From Dyadobacter psychrotolerans (GTDB lineage: Bacteria; Bacteroidota; Bacteroidia; Cytophagales; Spirosomataceae): a stretch of 64,000 nucleotides of DNA. Shown here piece by piece: positions 34,392 to 42,745 of the stretch. Every line of letters begins with the position of its first letter. The stretch's first letter is position 1. The translations under genes were made by a program, and so were the position numbers. Under the pieces are notes generated by a model. The model worked only from the letters and a program-made list of their open reading frames with translations, was not told where the DNA came from and searched no databases. The stretch covers positions 157,150 through 221,149 of the forward strand of contig NZ_SMFL01000004.1 in NCBI RefSeq assembly GCF_004349265.1. The letters are read 5' to 3'.

Positions 34392-35246
34392 ATGAGAGCT
34401 CAGGAAATGTTTTGGTCTGTAAATATTAAGTTTCTTCGCCAGCGTCAAAAGCTAAGCCAGGAGACATTGGCAGAAAAATTAGGGATAACGCGTGTAAAAC
34501 TAAATGCGCATGAAAGTGGCCGGACCGCTAATCCGACCATAGATGATCTGATTAACTTTTCTGAGTTTTTCAGGATGAGTATTGATAGTCTTTTAAAAAT
34601 TGACCTGGGAAAGCTATCCGAACAAAAGATCAAAGATCTCGAAGCCGGAAGCGAACTATTTATGCAGGGCAGCAACATCCGGGTACTGGCAGTGACGGTA
34701 GATAAGGATGAAAATGAGAATGTGGAATATGTGCCTATCAAGGCAAAGGCAGGTTACCGTTCGGGCTACAGTGATCCCGAATTTTTAGCCGGGCTGCCAA
34801 AGTTCAATTTGCCCAACTTACCCAAAAACGGAACATTCCGTATGTTTCCTACCGTCGGAGACAGTATGCTTCCGGTTCCTGAAGGGAGCGATATTATTAC
34901 ACGTTATGTTCAGGACTGGACAAAACTCAAACCGCAAACGCCTTGTATTGTGATACTAAGAGGAGATCAGGATTTTGTCTTCAAGCAGGTTACTATATAC
35001 AAAGACGGAACGATGCTGCTTCAATCGTTTAACAAACAATATTTTGCTTATACCGTACCGCTATCGGATGTGATCGAGGTTTGGGAATATTATAGTTTCC
35101 ACAGCAAACAGTTGCCTGAACCTCAAACCGACATGCAGCAGCTTTTGAAAATGCTTCAGGAAATGCAGAATGAAATTAAAGAATTGACTGGCAGACCTTC
35201 ATCTGATAAACAAAGCTTCGGTAATAACAATGGCGGTTTGTCTTAA
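34392..35246 (+). CDS. XRE-family regulator with S24/LexA-like C-terminal domain
   Basis: A 284-residue protein. The N-terminal HTH is LSQETLAEKLGITRVKLNAH in an XRE fold. The C-terminal half resembles the LexA/UmuD S24 fold, with a candidate catalytic Ser in FPTVGDSMLPVPEGSD and Lys in FVFKQVT. A Gln/Met-rich helix then ends the protein (LLKMLQEMQNEIKELTGR). In phage-like repressors this domain self-cleaves, but in Bacteroidota many such chromosomal proteins are stand-alone. There are no phage genes nearby. It diverges from the crt operon across about 127 nt. TATGTTTG at 34362-34369 is a candidate -7 box. Confidence 0.85.
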   Translation: MRAQEMFWSVNIKFLRQRQKLSQETLAEKLGITRVKLNAHESGRTANPTIDDLINFSEFFRMSIDSLLKIDLGKLSEQKIKDLEAGSELFMQGSNIRVLAVTVDKDENENVEYVPIKAKAGYRSGYSDPEFLAGLPKFNLPNLPKNGTFRMFPTVGDSMLPVPEGSDIITRYVQDWTKLKPQTPCIVILRGDQDFVFKQVTIYKDGTMLLQSFNKQYFAYTVPLSDVIEVWEYYSFHSKQLPEPQTDMQQLLKMLQEMQNEIKELTGRPSSDKQSFGNNNGGLS

Positions 35247-35572
35247 TTTAGTACAAATAGTTAACGTCAGCTGTGTCGGCACATTATTAAGTTATTGGTA
35301 GTAATCATTTTACAAATAAATGTCGAAAAGTGCTTTTTTTGATCGTAGAACAAACTTTTTTAAATGAAGAAATAGCTTTTGCATTAGTAGATTTTGTTGT
35401 TTGATTCTTCGATGTCGTATTCATTTAATCCAAAACGAGAATTTTCTGACCCCTTTTTTTTAACTTTTAACCCCAAACATAGGCCGGCTGGTCACAAAAA
35501 AGTAGAGAGCCTTTAAGCATGCATATACATTTGTTGAGTGAAAAGATAAACTCAAATCAACTTAATTCAACA
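35247..35572. other. Intergenic region, no gene seen
   Basis: About 325 nt of AT-rich sequence between the XRE/S24 gene and the anchor-A surface protein gene. It has poly-T tracts (for example 35452-35461) but no convincing promoter, terminator or small gene. An in-frame ATG at 35519 would extend the next gene into it. Confidence 0.4.
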
Positions 35573-37645
35573 ATGTCACTCAAATACTCACTACTATTTT
35601 TACTAGCTTGTTATGCACTGTCTGCCAATAAAGTAAAAGCACAAAGCCCAACCAGTGCAGCAATGAATTTTAATGTTTTTGTGAAAGGTAATGCTACGTT
35701 AAGCCAGCATGAATCGGAAGGGCCCATAGCAATCGGCGGTAACGTTACCACCAATCAGTATCAAATCAGTTTCGATTCAAAGCTTGGTGTGTATAAAGTA
35801 AACGATGCTTCAATAGCACTGGCAGTTAGGGGAGGCGTTAAGCTTAATAACGGAAGTTTGGCAATTAATGGTAACAATTATATAAAGGTCGGACAGTGTG
35901 CGCCAAACGATGCAAGCCTGACAAATCTCAAAGTTTGGTATAAAGACAATAACAATGCTGCTTCCAACATTCGTATTACATCTTCGACAGGTGGTTATGA
36001 TTCCAGTCCTAACATTAACATCAATGCCAATGTAAATATGTTTACTACCAATGGTGTGGTCAATCAGGTTTGTGATAATACTATCTTCGGAACTGCATCA
36101 GGACAGATTGATGTGGACGGTGCTTTTACCAAACTCGTGGCCAGATCCGGACAATTGGCTGGAATGGCTGATAACCTGCCAATTCGTGATCAGAATGGTA
36201 AAATAAAAATGAGTGCACCAATGGGGCCATATCTTACTCCGTCAGCAATAGATAATAACCCGAAGATAATTGTTGATCCAACTAAAATCAACGTTTTGAC
36301 TGTATCTGCCGAAGTTTGGAACAGTATTCAAAACAGTAACATCGAAGGTATTCCGCAGGGATTTCAGGCCGGAGATAAAAACTACACCGGACCTTTTGGC
36401 CTGATCATCAACATAATCAACTATCCTGCGTTCGTTGCAAGCAAAGGCAATACGATCCGTTTCCCGCAGTTTGGCGGTCTGGCATCCTCGCAGGGCAGCT
36501 ATGTAGTGTATAACTTTCCCGATGCAACCGAAACTGTTACACTTTCAGGAAGTACAGAGATCAACGGAACAATTCTGGCCCCAAAAGCGAATTTGGTTAA
36601 AGAGGGATCAAACAATATAAACGGGCAGGTTATTGCAAATAGTTTAATGCACAATGGCGGAGAAATTCACTTCTTCCCTTTACTACCATCAATTGCGGAG
36701 CCGGTTGTAAAAAAGATTAGTGTTACAGCTGCATCTCAATGTGTGAAAAGTGCTCCGTATTTGACCTATTCAGTTACGGCGAATTTTAGTACAACAGGCG
36801 AATCTGCTAAAATCGAATGGATCAATTCAGCAGGAAAAGTAATCCACGAAAATAACAGCCAGCCGCTGAGTGGTAACATTTTGTTCCCGGGTGCTGCCGT
36901 GTCTGGCGAAGGAGTGGGTGTTGCCTGGCCGGGATGGGCTTTGCAGGGAAGCAAATGGGTGAAAGTAGAAGATATGTTTTCAAGTATCCTGGATCCGGGC
37001 GCTAAGATCAGGGTTACTGTTACGACTTCTGAAACGGTTTCGATCACATATCCTGCTGCAACAAGTACGTGTACTGCCGGACCAATCTCAGGCTCACTTC
37101 CTGTTACACTTGCCAGCTTCACTGCTGAAAAAGCAAACTGCAATGTCCAGCTTAAATGGAAAGTAGCTGATGCGAAGGATTTTTCACACTTTGTTGTGCA
37201 GCGTTCGGCTGACGCGAAAAATTATACTTCGGTAAGTCGTGTCAATTACGTTGAAGGAAATAAAGAATACAGCTACATGGATTCTCCATTTTCATCTGAA
37301 AACAATGCGCCTTCAAAATTTTTCTACTACCGTTTGCAGCAAGTAGATCTTGACCAGACTGCTGATTACAGTTCTGTGAGAAGTGTGGACGCCGGGCAGT
37401 GTGATGCAAGACTTTCGGTTGATTTTTATCCTAACCCAACACAGGATGAGATTAATGTAAAAAGCTTCTCCCCTATAAAAGCAATGGAAATCATCACAGC
37501 CGAAGGAAAGAGGGTTTATCAGATGCTTCCCGGTACAAGTCTTACGGACTTTAAAGTAAATGTGCAGAATTTCGCGCAGGGACTTTACATCGTCAATGTA
37601 GTAAACAATGAAGGTAAACACACTTCCAAGATTCTTAAAAAGTAA
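35573..37645 (+). CDS. Choice-of-anchor A surface protein with T9SS sorting domain (paralogue)
   Basis: A 690-residue secreted protein. I chose ATG 35573 because it gives the signal peptide MSLKYSLLFLLACYALSANK followed by VKAQ. The frame also has an ATG 18 codons upstream. The choice-of-anchor A domain covers about residues 25-365 (MNFNVFVKGNATLSQHESEG, IAIGGNVT, INGTILAPKANLVKEGSNNI). A beta-rich module follows, then the linker LPVTLASFTAEKANCNVQLK, and a C-terminal sorting domain VDFYPNPTQDEINVKSF to GLYIVNVVNNEGKHTSKILK. It shares domain order with 22887-24344, suggesting an ancient duplication. It ends at a strong terminator. Confidence 0.85.
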   Translation: MSLKYSLLFLLACYALSANKVKAQSPTSAAMNFNVFVKGNATLSQHESEGPIAIGGNVTTNQYQISFDSKLGVYKVNDASIALAVRGGVKLNNGSLAINGNNYIKVGQCAPNDASLTNLKVWYKDNNNAASNIRITSSTGGYDSSPNININANVNMFTTNGVVNQVCDNTIFGTASGQIDVDGAFTKLVARSGQLAGMADNLPIRDQNGKIKMSAPMGPYLTPSAIDNNPKIIVDPTKINVLTVSAEVWNSIQNSNIEGIPQGFQAGDKNYTGPFGLIINIINYPAFVASKGNTIRFPQFGGLASSQGSYVVYNFPDATETVTLSGSTEINGTILAPKANLVKEGSNNINGQVIANSLMHNGGEIHFFPLLPSIAEPVVKKISVTAASQCVKSAPYLTYSVTANFSTTGESAKIEWINSAGKVIHENNSQPLSGNILFPGAAVSGEGVGVAWPGWALQGSKWVKVEDMFSSILDPGAKIRVTVTTSETVSITYPAATSTCTAGPISGSLPVTLASFTAEKANCNVQLKWKVADAKDFSHFVVQRSADAKNYTSVSRVNYVEGNKEYSYMDSPFSSENNAPSKFFYYRLQQVDLDQTADYSSVRSVDAGQCDARLSVDFYPNPTQDEINVKSFSPIKAMEIITAEGKRVYQMLPGTSLTDFKVNVQNFAQGLYIVNVVNNEGKHTSKILKK

Positions 37646-37670
37646 GGCTTTATAGCGTTATGTGAACTTA

Positions 37671-37702
37671 AAACTTCCGGAGTCATCTTCGGAAGTTTTT
37701 TT
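37671..37702. terminator. Bidirectional terminator between convergent genes
   Basis: A perfect 9-bp stem AAACTTCCG / CGGAAGTTT with a 10-nt loop, followed by TTTT on the plus strand and preceded by A-rich sequence on the other. It lies between the surface protein gene and the glycosyltransferase gene. Confidence 0.85.
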
Positions 37703-38843
37703 ATTTAAGTTTTCTTCCTTTCCATTCATACTGCGGTTTCTGCGCAGCGAGCCCAAAAAAGCATACATAAAACGGGTAGAAAGTTTGTGTCAGGGGGATA
37801 TAAAAAATAGACCTGCGCTTTCCCAGAAAACTAAGTACGCTGCCTAAGAAAAGCCATTCAGGCAAACATTTTAAAGCAATCAGGGCGCCCAGGTTATAAG
37901 CACCGATTTGATTGGTTAAGAATAGGATGATGGTTGCAATAAAGGAGAAATTACATAGAAATATATACAGGGCCAGTATCAAGGGTGTTTTGCTTTGATA
38001 ATGTTTCCATTTGCTTGCCCATCGCTTTCTTTGGCGAAAGAATAGCTCCCATTGTTTGTGTGGTTTGGTGCGGACAATTGCTTCGGGATCCTTTAAAAAG
38101 TGGATTCGGTCCGGATATCGTGCAGCGATTTTATGCATCAGGAATTCGTCGTCTCCGGAAGCGATATGCCTTACGCCGTCATAGCCGTTTACTTCATAAA
38201 ATACGCTTTTTTCGTAAGCCAGATTGGCTCCGTTGCAAAGAGAAGGATATCCCGCCGCAATAGCGCTGGCGCCGCTTCCGATCAGACTGGAAAATTCGAC
38301 TGTTTGAAGATGATCAGTTACCATTTCCTCTTCCACAAAGGTTACAGGACCGCTGATGAGCTTAGCATTGGAGGAGCTGTGGCATGCAGCGAATGCAGCC
38401 AGCCATCCCGTACCAACCCTGCAGTCGCCGTCTGTTGTCAGAATCAAATTGCCCTTAGCTTGCGCAATGGCGGTTTCGATCGCCCGTTTCTTTGGAGAAG
38501 TTGTCGGCGTGTCAGGGATACTAATCAATCTGATAAATATATCAAATTCCACTGAACAGCTTTGCACAATGGAAGCTGTCAGATCTGTCGAACCATCGTC
38601 CATAACAAGCACTTCAAACTGTGCTGAAGGGAAGGTCTGGCTATTTAAATCTGATAGAAGTTGCAGGATATTTTCAGCCTCATTGCGGACTGGTATGATC
38701 ACGGAAATGAAATCTGCCGACACATTATTCGGAAATTTGGCGGGTAACCGCTTCCATAAAAATTGCAGAACTAACGTAAAGACTGCATAGCTGATCAGCA
38801 ACAGCCAGATTGAAACTATAAGCACGGATAAAAGTTGCTGCAT
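37701..38843 (-). CDS. Membrane glycosyltransferase family 2
   Basis: A 380-residue protein with an N-terminal membrane helix (LLSVLIVSIWLLLISYAVFT) and a GT-A domain: FISVIIPVRNEAENILQLLS, the MDDGSTDLTASIV acidic motif, LTTDGDCRVGTGWLAAF (DxD) and, later, GDDEFLMHKIAARYPD plus a QRKRW motif (Q-x-x-R-W). Two or three membrane helices close the chain. The D,D,D,Q/R-x-x-R-W set is typical of processive or polyprenyl-linked GT2 enzymes. It is 1 nt downstream of the flippase-like gene, so the two likely work on the same lipid-linked or surface glycan. Its substrate is unknown. Confidence 0.9.
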   Translation of the reverse strand: MQQLLSVLIVSIWLLLISYAVFTLVLQFLWKRLPAKFPNNVSADFISVIIPVRNEAENILQLLSDLNSQTFPSAQFEVLVMDDGSTDLTASIVQSCSVEFDIFIRLISIPDTPTTSPKKRAIETAIAQAKGNLILTTDGDCRVGTGWLAAFAACHSSSNAKLISGPVTFVEEEMVTDHLQTVEFSSLIGSGASAIAAGYPSLCNGANLAYEKSVFYEVNGYDGVRHIASGDDEFLMHKIAARYPDRIHFLKDPEAIVRTKPHKQWELFFRQRKRWASKWKHYQSKTPLILALYIFLCNFSFIATIILFLTNQIGAYNLGALIALKCLPEWLFLGSVLSFLGKRRSIFYIPLTQTFYPFYVCFFGLAAQKPQYEWKGRKLK

Positions 38844-38844
38844 G

Positions 38845-39858
38845 TCAGGGCTGGATGTTGATGATGCTCTTGAATTTATATTTCCAGACCAGTACTATAC
38901 CAACCAGAATTGGACCTAAGACATTTATTGCCCAGATCAAAAATGTTGCTGTTATAATTTCTTCCGCTGGTAGATTATACTGTTTAAACACAAATAGTGC
39001 GGTAAATTCTCTTAAACCAAGATCTCCTATAACGTTTACAGCGGGAATAAGTGTCTTGGCCAAAAAAACGAGGGACACGCAACTGGCAAGCTCGAAGTAA
39101 TCAAGGGGAAAATCAAAAAAGGATATCGCCAGTATAAACTGGGTTAGAAAGACAAGGTAACGTAACGTTCCATAAGTTGTTGCCTTCAGCAAATCCGACG
39201 TTGTGTAAACTCCGACGATGTGTAGATAACTCTGAATTTTTTGCAGGTATTTATTCGATGGATGCCAGTAAACCAGCTTTTTTCTCGAGACCATCAAAAC
39301 CACGCCAATCAAAACGGTGAGGCCTAAAAGCAAATCGAGCAAATTTGCAGCGGAATTAGAAATTGGCAGTTGTTTTCTGGTTACGATCCAGCCGATGGCG
39401 CCTGCCAGCACAGATACATAGAATTGAATGCCATTAGAAACCAATGCGGCGCCAATGGCCTTTAAGCGATTGTCTGATTTGAGCACTGCAATACGTCCAA
39501 CTGTGTCGCCCAACTGGGCCGGCGCAGCCACACCGATCGCCAGTCCGGTTAAAATTCCGCGGAAAGCATCCCAGAAACTCAATACAACCACCCGTTGCGC
39601 AAGCTGTTTCCATTTTAAGCTTTCCAAAGCCCAATTGACTGGCACCAGCAATACCATGCAGGTAAGTTTCAGCCAATTTGCAGGTATCAGGATTTTACTG
39701 AAAACATGCGCAACATCAGCAATTCCTTTTTGTTCATTTCGAAATGTGTTGTATATATAGCTTAAAATCAGCAGGGTGACCAGAAGCTTGCCCGCCCACA
39801 GCAGTTTTCTGAGACTTCTTTTTTCTTTTGGTGTGGAGAGTTCCTTATCTTGCACCAT
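38845..39858 (-). CDS. Lysylphosphatidylglycerol synthase transmembrane/UPF0104 family protein
   Basis: A 337-residue protein with about eight membrane segments, for example LLWAGKLLVTLLILSYIYNT, WLKLTCMVLLVPVNWALESL, FRGILTGLAIGVAAPAQLGD and LIPAVNVIGDLGLREFTALF. These are the hallmarks of the UPF0104 (LPG_synthase_TM) flippase-like fold, related to the MprF flippase domain. The catalytic synthase domain is absent. It is the first gene of a two-gene operon with the glycosyltransferase. Its start codon overlaps that of divergent ruvC by two bases (CATG), so no spacer exists for promoters. Confidence 0.85.
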   Translation of the reverse strand: MVQDKELSTPKEKRSLRKLLWAGKLLVTLLILSYIYNTFRNEQKGIADVAHVFSKILIPANWLKLTCMVLLVPVNWALESLKWKQLAQRVVVLSFWDAFRGILTGLAIGVAAPAQLGDTVGRIAVLKSDNRLKAIGAALVSNGIQFYVSVLAGAIGWIVTRKQLPISNSAANLLDLLLGLTVLIGVVLMVSRKKLVYWHPSNKYLQKIQSYLHIVGVYTTSDLLKATTYGTLRYLVFLTQFILAISFFDFPLDYFELASCVSLVFLAKTLIPAVNVIGDLGLREFTALFVFKQYNLPAEEIITATFLIWAINVLGPILVGIVLVWKYKFKSIINIQP

Positions 39859-40450
39859 GATAAAAATGCAGCAGGCAGACGCTACCGAAAAGGTGATTAT
39901 TGGTGTAGACCCTGGTACCCAGATAATGGGATATGGCGTGATTTCTGTGAAAGGGCAGCAAATTACATTGGTTCAGTATGGTGTGATTCATTTAAGCAAA
40001 TATACTACCCACGAACTGAAGTTAAAGAAAATCTTTGAACGAATCTCACAGCTGATCACGGACTATCTTCCCGATGAGATGGCAATAGAGGATCCGTTTT
40101 ATGGTAAAAACCCGCAGTCAATGCTTAAACTGGGAAGAGCTCAGGGGGTGGCAATGGCCGCTGCGTTATCCCGTGATATTCCGATTGTTGAGTATTCACC
40201 AAAAAAAGTAAAACAGTCCGTTACAGGCAGTGGAAGTGCTTCGAAGGAACAGGTCGCTTACATGCTCGAAAAGATTCTCAACATGGAGCTTAGCAAAGAG
40301 TTTATGGATGCAACAGACGGGATAGCAATTGCTATTTGTCACCATTACCATGCTAACTCGCCTGCTTCCTCTTCGACGTCATCTTCCAAAAAATCAAAAA
40401 AAGGCGGCTGGGGTGCGTTTGTAAGTGAGAATCCCGAAAGAGTAAAATAG
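39857..40450 (+). CDS. ruvC: Crossover junction endodeoxyribonuclease RuvC
   Basis: Resolves Holliday junctions with RuvAB during recombination. The RNase-H-like core is clear: VIIGVDPGTQIMGYGVISV (first Asp), AIEDPFYGKNPQSMLKLGRA (Glu), VEYSPKKVKQSVTGSGSASK and the C-terminal DATDGIAIAICHHY (two Asp). It has 197 residues with a Ser/Lys-rich tail. ATG 39857 and ATG 39866 are both possible; the frame is open further upstream (39776) but that segment is antisense to the flippase gene. The CATG overlap means its promoter lies inside the neighbouring gene. The assignment is secure. Confidence 0.94.
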   Translation: MIKMQQADATEKVIIGVDPGTQIMGYGVISVKGQQITLVQYGVIHLSKYTTHELKLKKIFERISQLITDYLPDEMAIEDPFYGKNPQSMLKLGRAQGVAMAAALSRDIPIVEYSPKKVKQSVTGSGSASKEQVAYMLEKILNMELSKEFMDATDGIAIAICHHYHANSPASSSTSSSKKSKKGGWGAFVSENPERVK

Positions 40451-40647
40451 CTTCACGATGTCGATAAACAGTTAATCTTTCCGTTTTTTACCCCATCATT
40501 ATAACCGCTTCTGCTTATTTGTGCCGACCGGTTCAGGTTCATTATTTTGTCTACGAGCCGGGCGGCTCTTCAATTGACCTATACGAGATTAAAAAATTTT
40601 AATGGTATTAATTTGATAAATCCTTGAATGAATTAAACGTTTGTTTG

Positions 40648-40696
40648 TAAAAATCAAACGATCGTTTGATTTTTATTTTTCTATCTGTTACGTTTG
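40648..40696 (+). promoter_or_regulatory. TetR operator palindrome overlapping a promoter
   Basis: A perfect 28-bp palindrome at 40648-40675, centred on AATCAAACGATCGTTTGATT. Its right arm contains TTTG (40665-40668), followed after exactly 20 nt by TACGTTTG (40689-40696), an exact Bacteroidota -33/-7 pair. Binding of the downstream TetR protein would cover the -33 box, so repression and autoregulation are expected. The regulator start codon lies 50 nt further on. Confidence 0.82.
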
Positions 40697-40746
40697 CATT
40701 GTTAATTAACAAAAGTCAATTATAATCAGGTAAAGAGCAATGGATA

Positions 40747-41391
40747 ATGGATTATAACGCAAAGCAGATACAGATCATTGAAGTTGCCGAAAGGCTCTTT
40801 GCACAAAAGGGATTTTCCGGCACTTCGGTCAGGGACATTGCTCAGGAGGCAGATATTAATGTTTCGATGATTTCATATTATTTCGGATCAAAAGAAAAGC
40901 TGATCGAAGCATTGTTTAAGATTCGTACCGTGGAGTCACGGTCCAGGATTGAAACGATCATATCAAATGATGATTTGACTCCGATACAGAAGGTTTATAT
41001 TTTGATAGATAGTGTGATTGAACGGCTGATGGGGAATCAATGCTTTCATAACATCATGATGCGTGAACAACTCTCTTCAGAGCGGACGCCAATTATTTCC
41101 GACCACATCATGAACCTTAAAATGAAGAATACAGAACTAATGCAGACGCTGATAACAGGAGGTCAGGATGCCGGTGTTTTTCGGAAAAATATAGATTTCA
41201 GCCTGATGACCACAACCCTTTACGGCACGATTAATCAGGCCATTGCCACGCAGCATTTTTACAGAAAAATAAACCATCTGGAAGATTTGAGTGAGGAAGA
41301 ATTCCAAAACTTAATGAAACGCAAACTGAGTCAGCATCTAAAGAATTTATTTAAATTAACAGTATCCAATGAACATCAGAATCAGCACTAG
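40747..41391 (+). CDS. TetR/AcrR family repressor of the efflux operon
   Basis: A 214-residue protein. The N-terminal HTH is intact: IIEVAERLFAQKGFSGTSVR, DIAQEADINVSMISYYFGS, KEKLIEALF. The helical C-terminal domain binds ligand. It heads an operon of tolC-, hlyD- and MFS-type genes. Its frame overlaps the next gene's first ATG by 23 nt. A perfect palindrome with an embedded -33 box lies upstream, giving a classical drug-inducible efflux circuit. The inducer is unknown. Confidence 0.92.
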   Translation: MDYNAKQIQIIEVAERLFAQKGFSGTSVRDIAQEADINVSMISYYFGSKEKLIEALFKIRTVESRSRIETIISNDDLTPIQKVYILIDSVIERLMGNQCFHNIMMREQLSSERTPIISDHIMNLKMKNTELMQTLITGGQDAGVFRKNIDFSLMTTTLYGTINQAIATQHFYRKINHLEDLSEEEFQNLMKRKLSQHLKNLFKLTVSNEHQNQH

Positions 41392-42700
41392 AAACATGCT
41401 ATCGCTGACAGTCTTTTTTGTTTTGATTGTCGCGACATCTCGTTCCAACGCACAAACTGCCCAAACAATAACTTTGGAGCAAGCCGTAGAAATGAGTTTG
41501 AAAAATAGTAAACAGTTAAAACTAAGCCAGACAAATGTAGATCTGGCAGCTTTGAACATTCGGCAGATTAAAGATAATCAATTGCCAAGCCTTAGTGTCT
41601 CGGCCTCTTATCTGCGTCTGAATTCGCCTAACATTGATTTAAAAATCAGACAAAGCGACAGTACATCTTCTGGTAGCTCCTTTCAGGTACACCAGGCTAT
41701 GTACGGAATGGCGAGCGCCTCACTTCCTTTATTTTCGGGATTCAGATTTAAATACGGACTTGAATCTGCCCGTTATTTGGAACAGGCTGCCAAGCTTGAT
41801 TCGGAGTATGATCGTGATGCGGTGATACAAAATACAATTTCGGCTTACAGTAATTTATATAAATCAAAAAAGGCGGTTGATCTGGTGTCGGAAAACCTGA
41901 AACGTGAGCATGAAAGGGTAGTAGAATTTACAAATCGTGAAAAAAATGGGTTGCTTGCACGTAATGATCTGATGAAGGCTCAATTACAGGAATCCAATGT
42001 GCAGCTGGCTTTACTTAATGCAGAGAACGATTTGAAAATTACGATGGTTAATACGGGTTTGTTACTGGGCCTACCTGAAAACACTGCCCTTGTTGCCGAT
42101 TCAAATAGTTTTATTTCGCTGAAAGCGGCCGGAAACGTAAGTGAATGGGAACAAACAGCACTTTCACACCGCAAAGACATTGCTGCCAACGGCATTCGTC
42201 AAAAGGCAGCAGATTCAGATATCAAAACAGCCAAAGCAGATCTTTATCCAAGTGTAGCGTTAACTGCCGGTTATGTTGCGCTCAATATTCCGGGTGTTGC
42301 CATGATCCCAAATGCGATGAACGCAGGAATCGGAGTGAGATATGATGTAGCATCTCTTTGGAAATCGGGTACGAAGATAGAACAGGCGCGCGTAAGGGTT
42401 GGGCAGCTTAAAACAAATGAAGAAATTCTTTTGGACCGTATTCACCTGGAAGTAAACACAGCATACTACAATTATGTGCTGAGTCAAAGAAAAATCGATG
42501 TGTATGCCAAGGCAGTTGAGCAGGCAGACGAAAATTACAGGATCACTAAAAATAAATATGATAACAGCCTGGTGACCACAACTGATTTGCTGGATGCTGA
42601 TGTGGCACAGGTACAGTCAAGAATCGATTACGAGGCTGCAAAAGCAGATGCTGTAGTTGCTTTCAAGCGGTTAGAGCAAACAGCAGGTGTAATCAACTAA
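41369..42700 (+). CDS. TolC-family outer membrane efflux protein
   Basis: A 443-residue outer-membrane factor. The signal peptide is LSLTVFFVLIVATSRSNAQ. Two TolC repeats follow, each with long helices, for example TITLEQAVEMSLKNSKQLKL, LNIRQIKDNQLPSLSVSASY and MYGMASASLPLFSGFRFKYG, then VALTAGYVALNIP and RYDVASLWKSGTKIEQARVR. The start could be ATG 41369 (overlapping tetR by 23 nt) or ATG 41396, directly after the tetR stop. The latter gives a shorter signal peptide. It forms a tripartite pump with the two genes downstream. Confidence 0.92.
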   Translation: MNIRISTRNMLSLTVFFVLIVATSRSNAQTAQTITLEQAVEMSLKNSKQLKLSQTNVDLAALNIRQIKDNQLPSLSVSASYLRLNSPNIDLKIRQSDSTSSGSSFQVHQAMYGMASASLPLFSGFRFKYGLESARYLEQAAKLDSEYDRDAVIQNTISAYSNLYKSKKAVDLVSENLKREHERVVEFTNREKNGLLARNDLMKAQLQESNVQLALLNAENDLKITMVNTGLLLGLPENTALVADSNSFISLKAAGNVSEWEQTALSHRKDIAANGIRQKAADSDIKTAKADLYPSVALTAGYVALNIPGVAMIPNAMNAGIGVRYDVASLWKSGTKIEQARVRVGQLKTNEEILLDRIHLEVNTAYYNYVLSQRKIDVYAKAVEQADENYRITKNKYDNSLVTTTDLLDADVAQVQSRIDYEAAKADAVVAFKRLEQTAGVIN

Positions 42701-42745
42701 CATATAAATCAAAGACATTCTATCCATTCGAACGATCATACTAAT

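Noticed and set aside
34392..35246. XRE/S24 protein considered as a prophage repressor
   Set aside because: No integrase, phage structural gene or att-like repeat lies nearby, and flanking genes are chromosomal.
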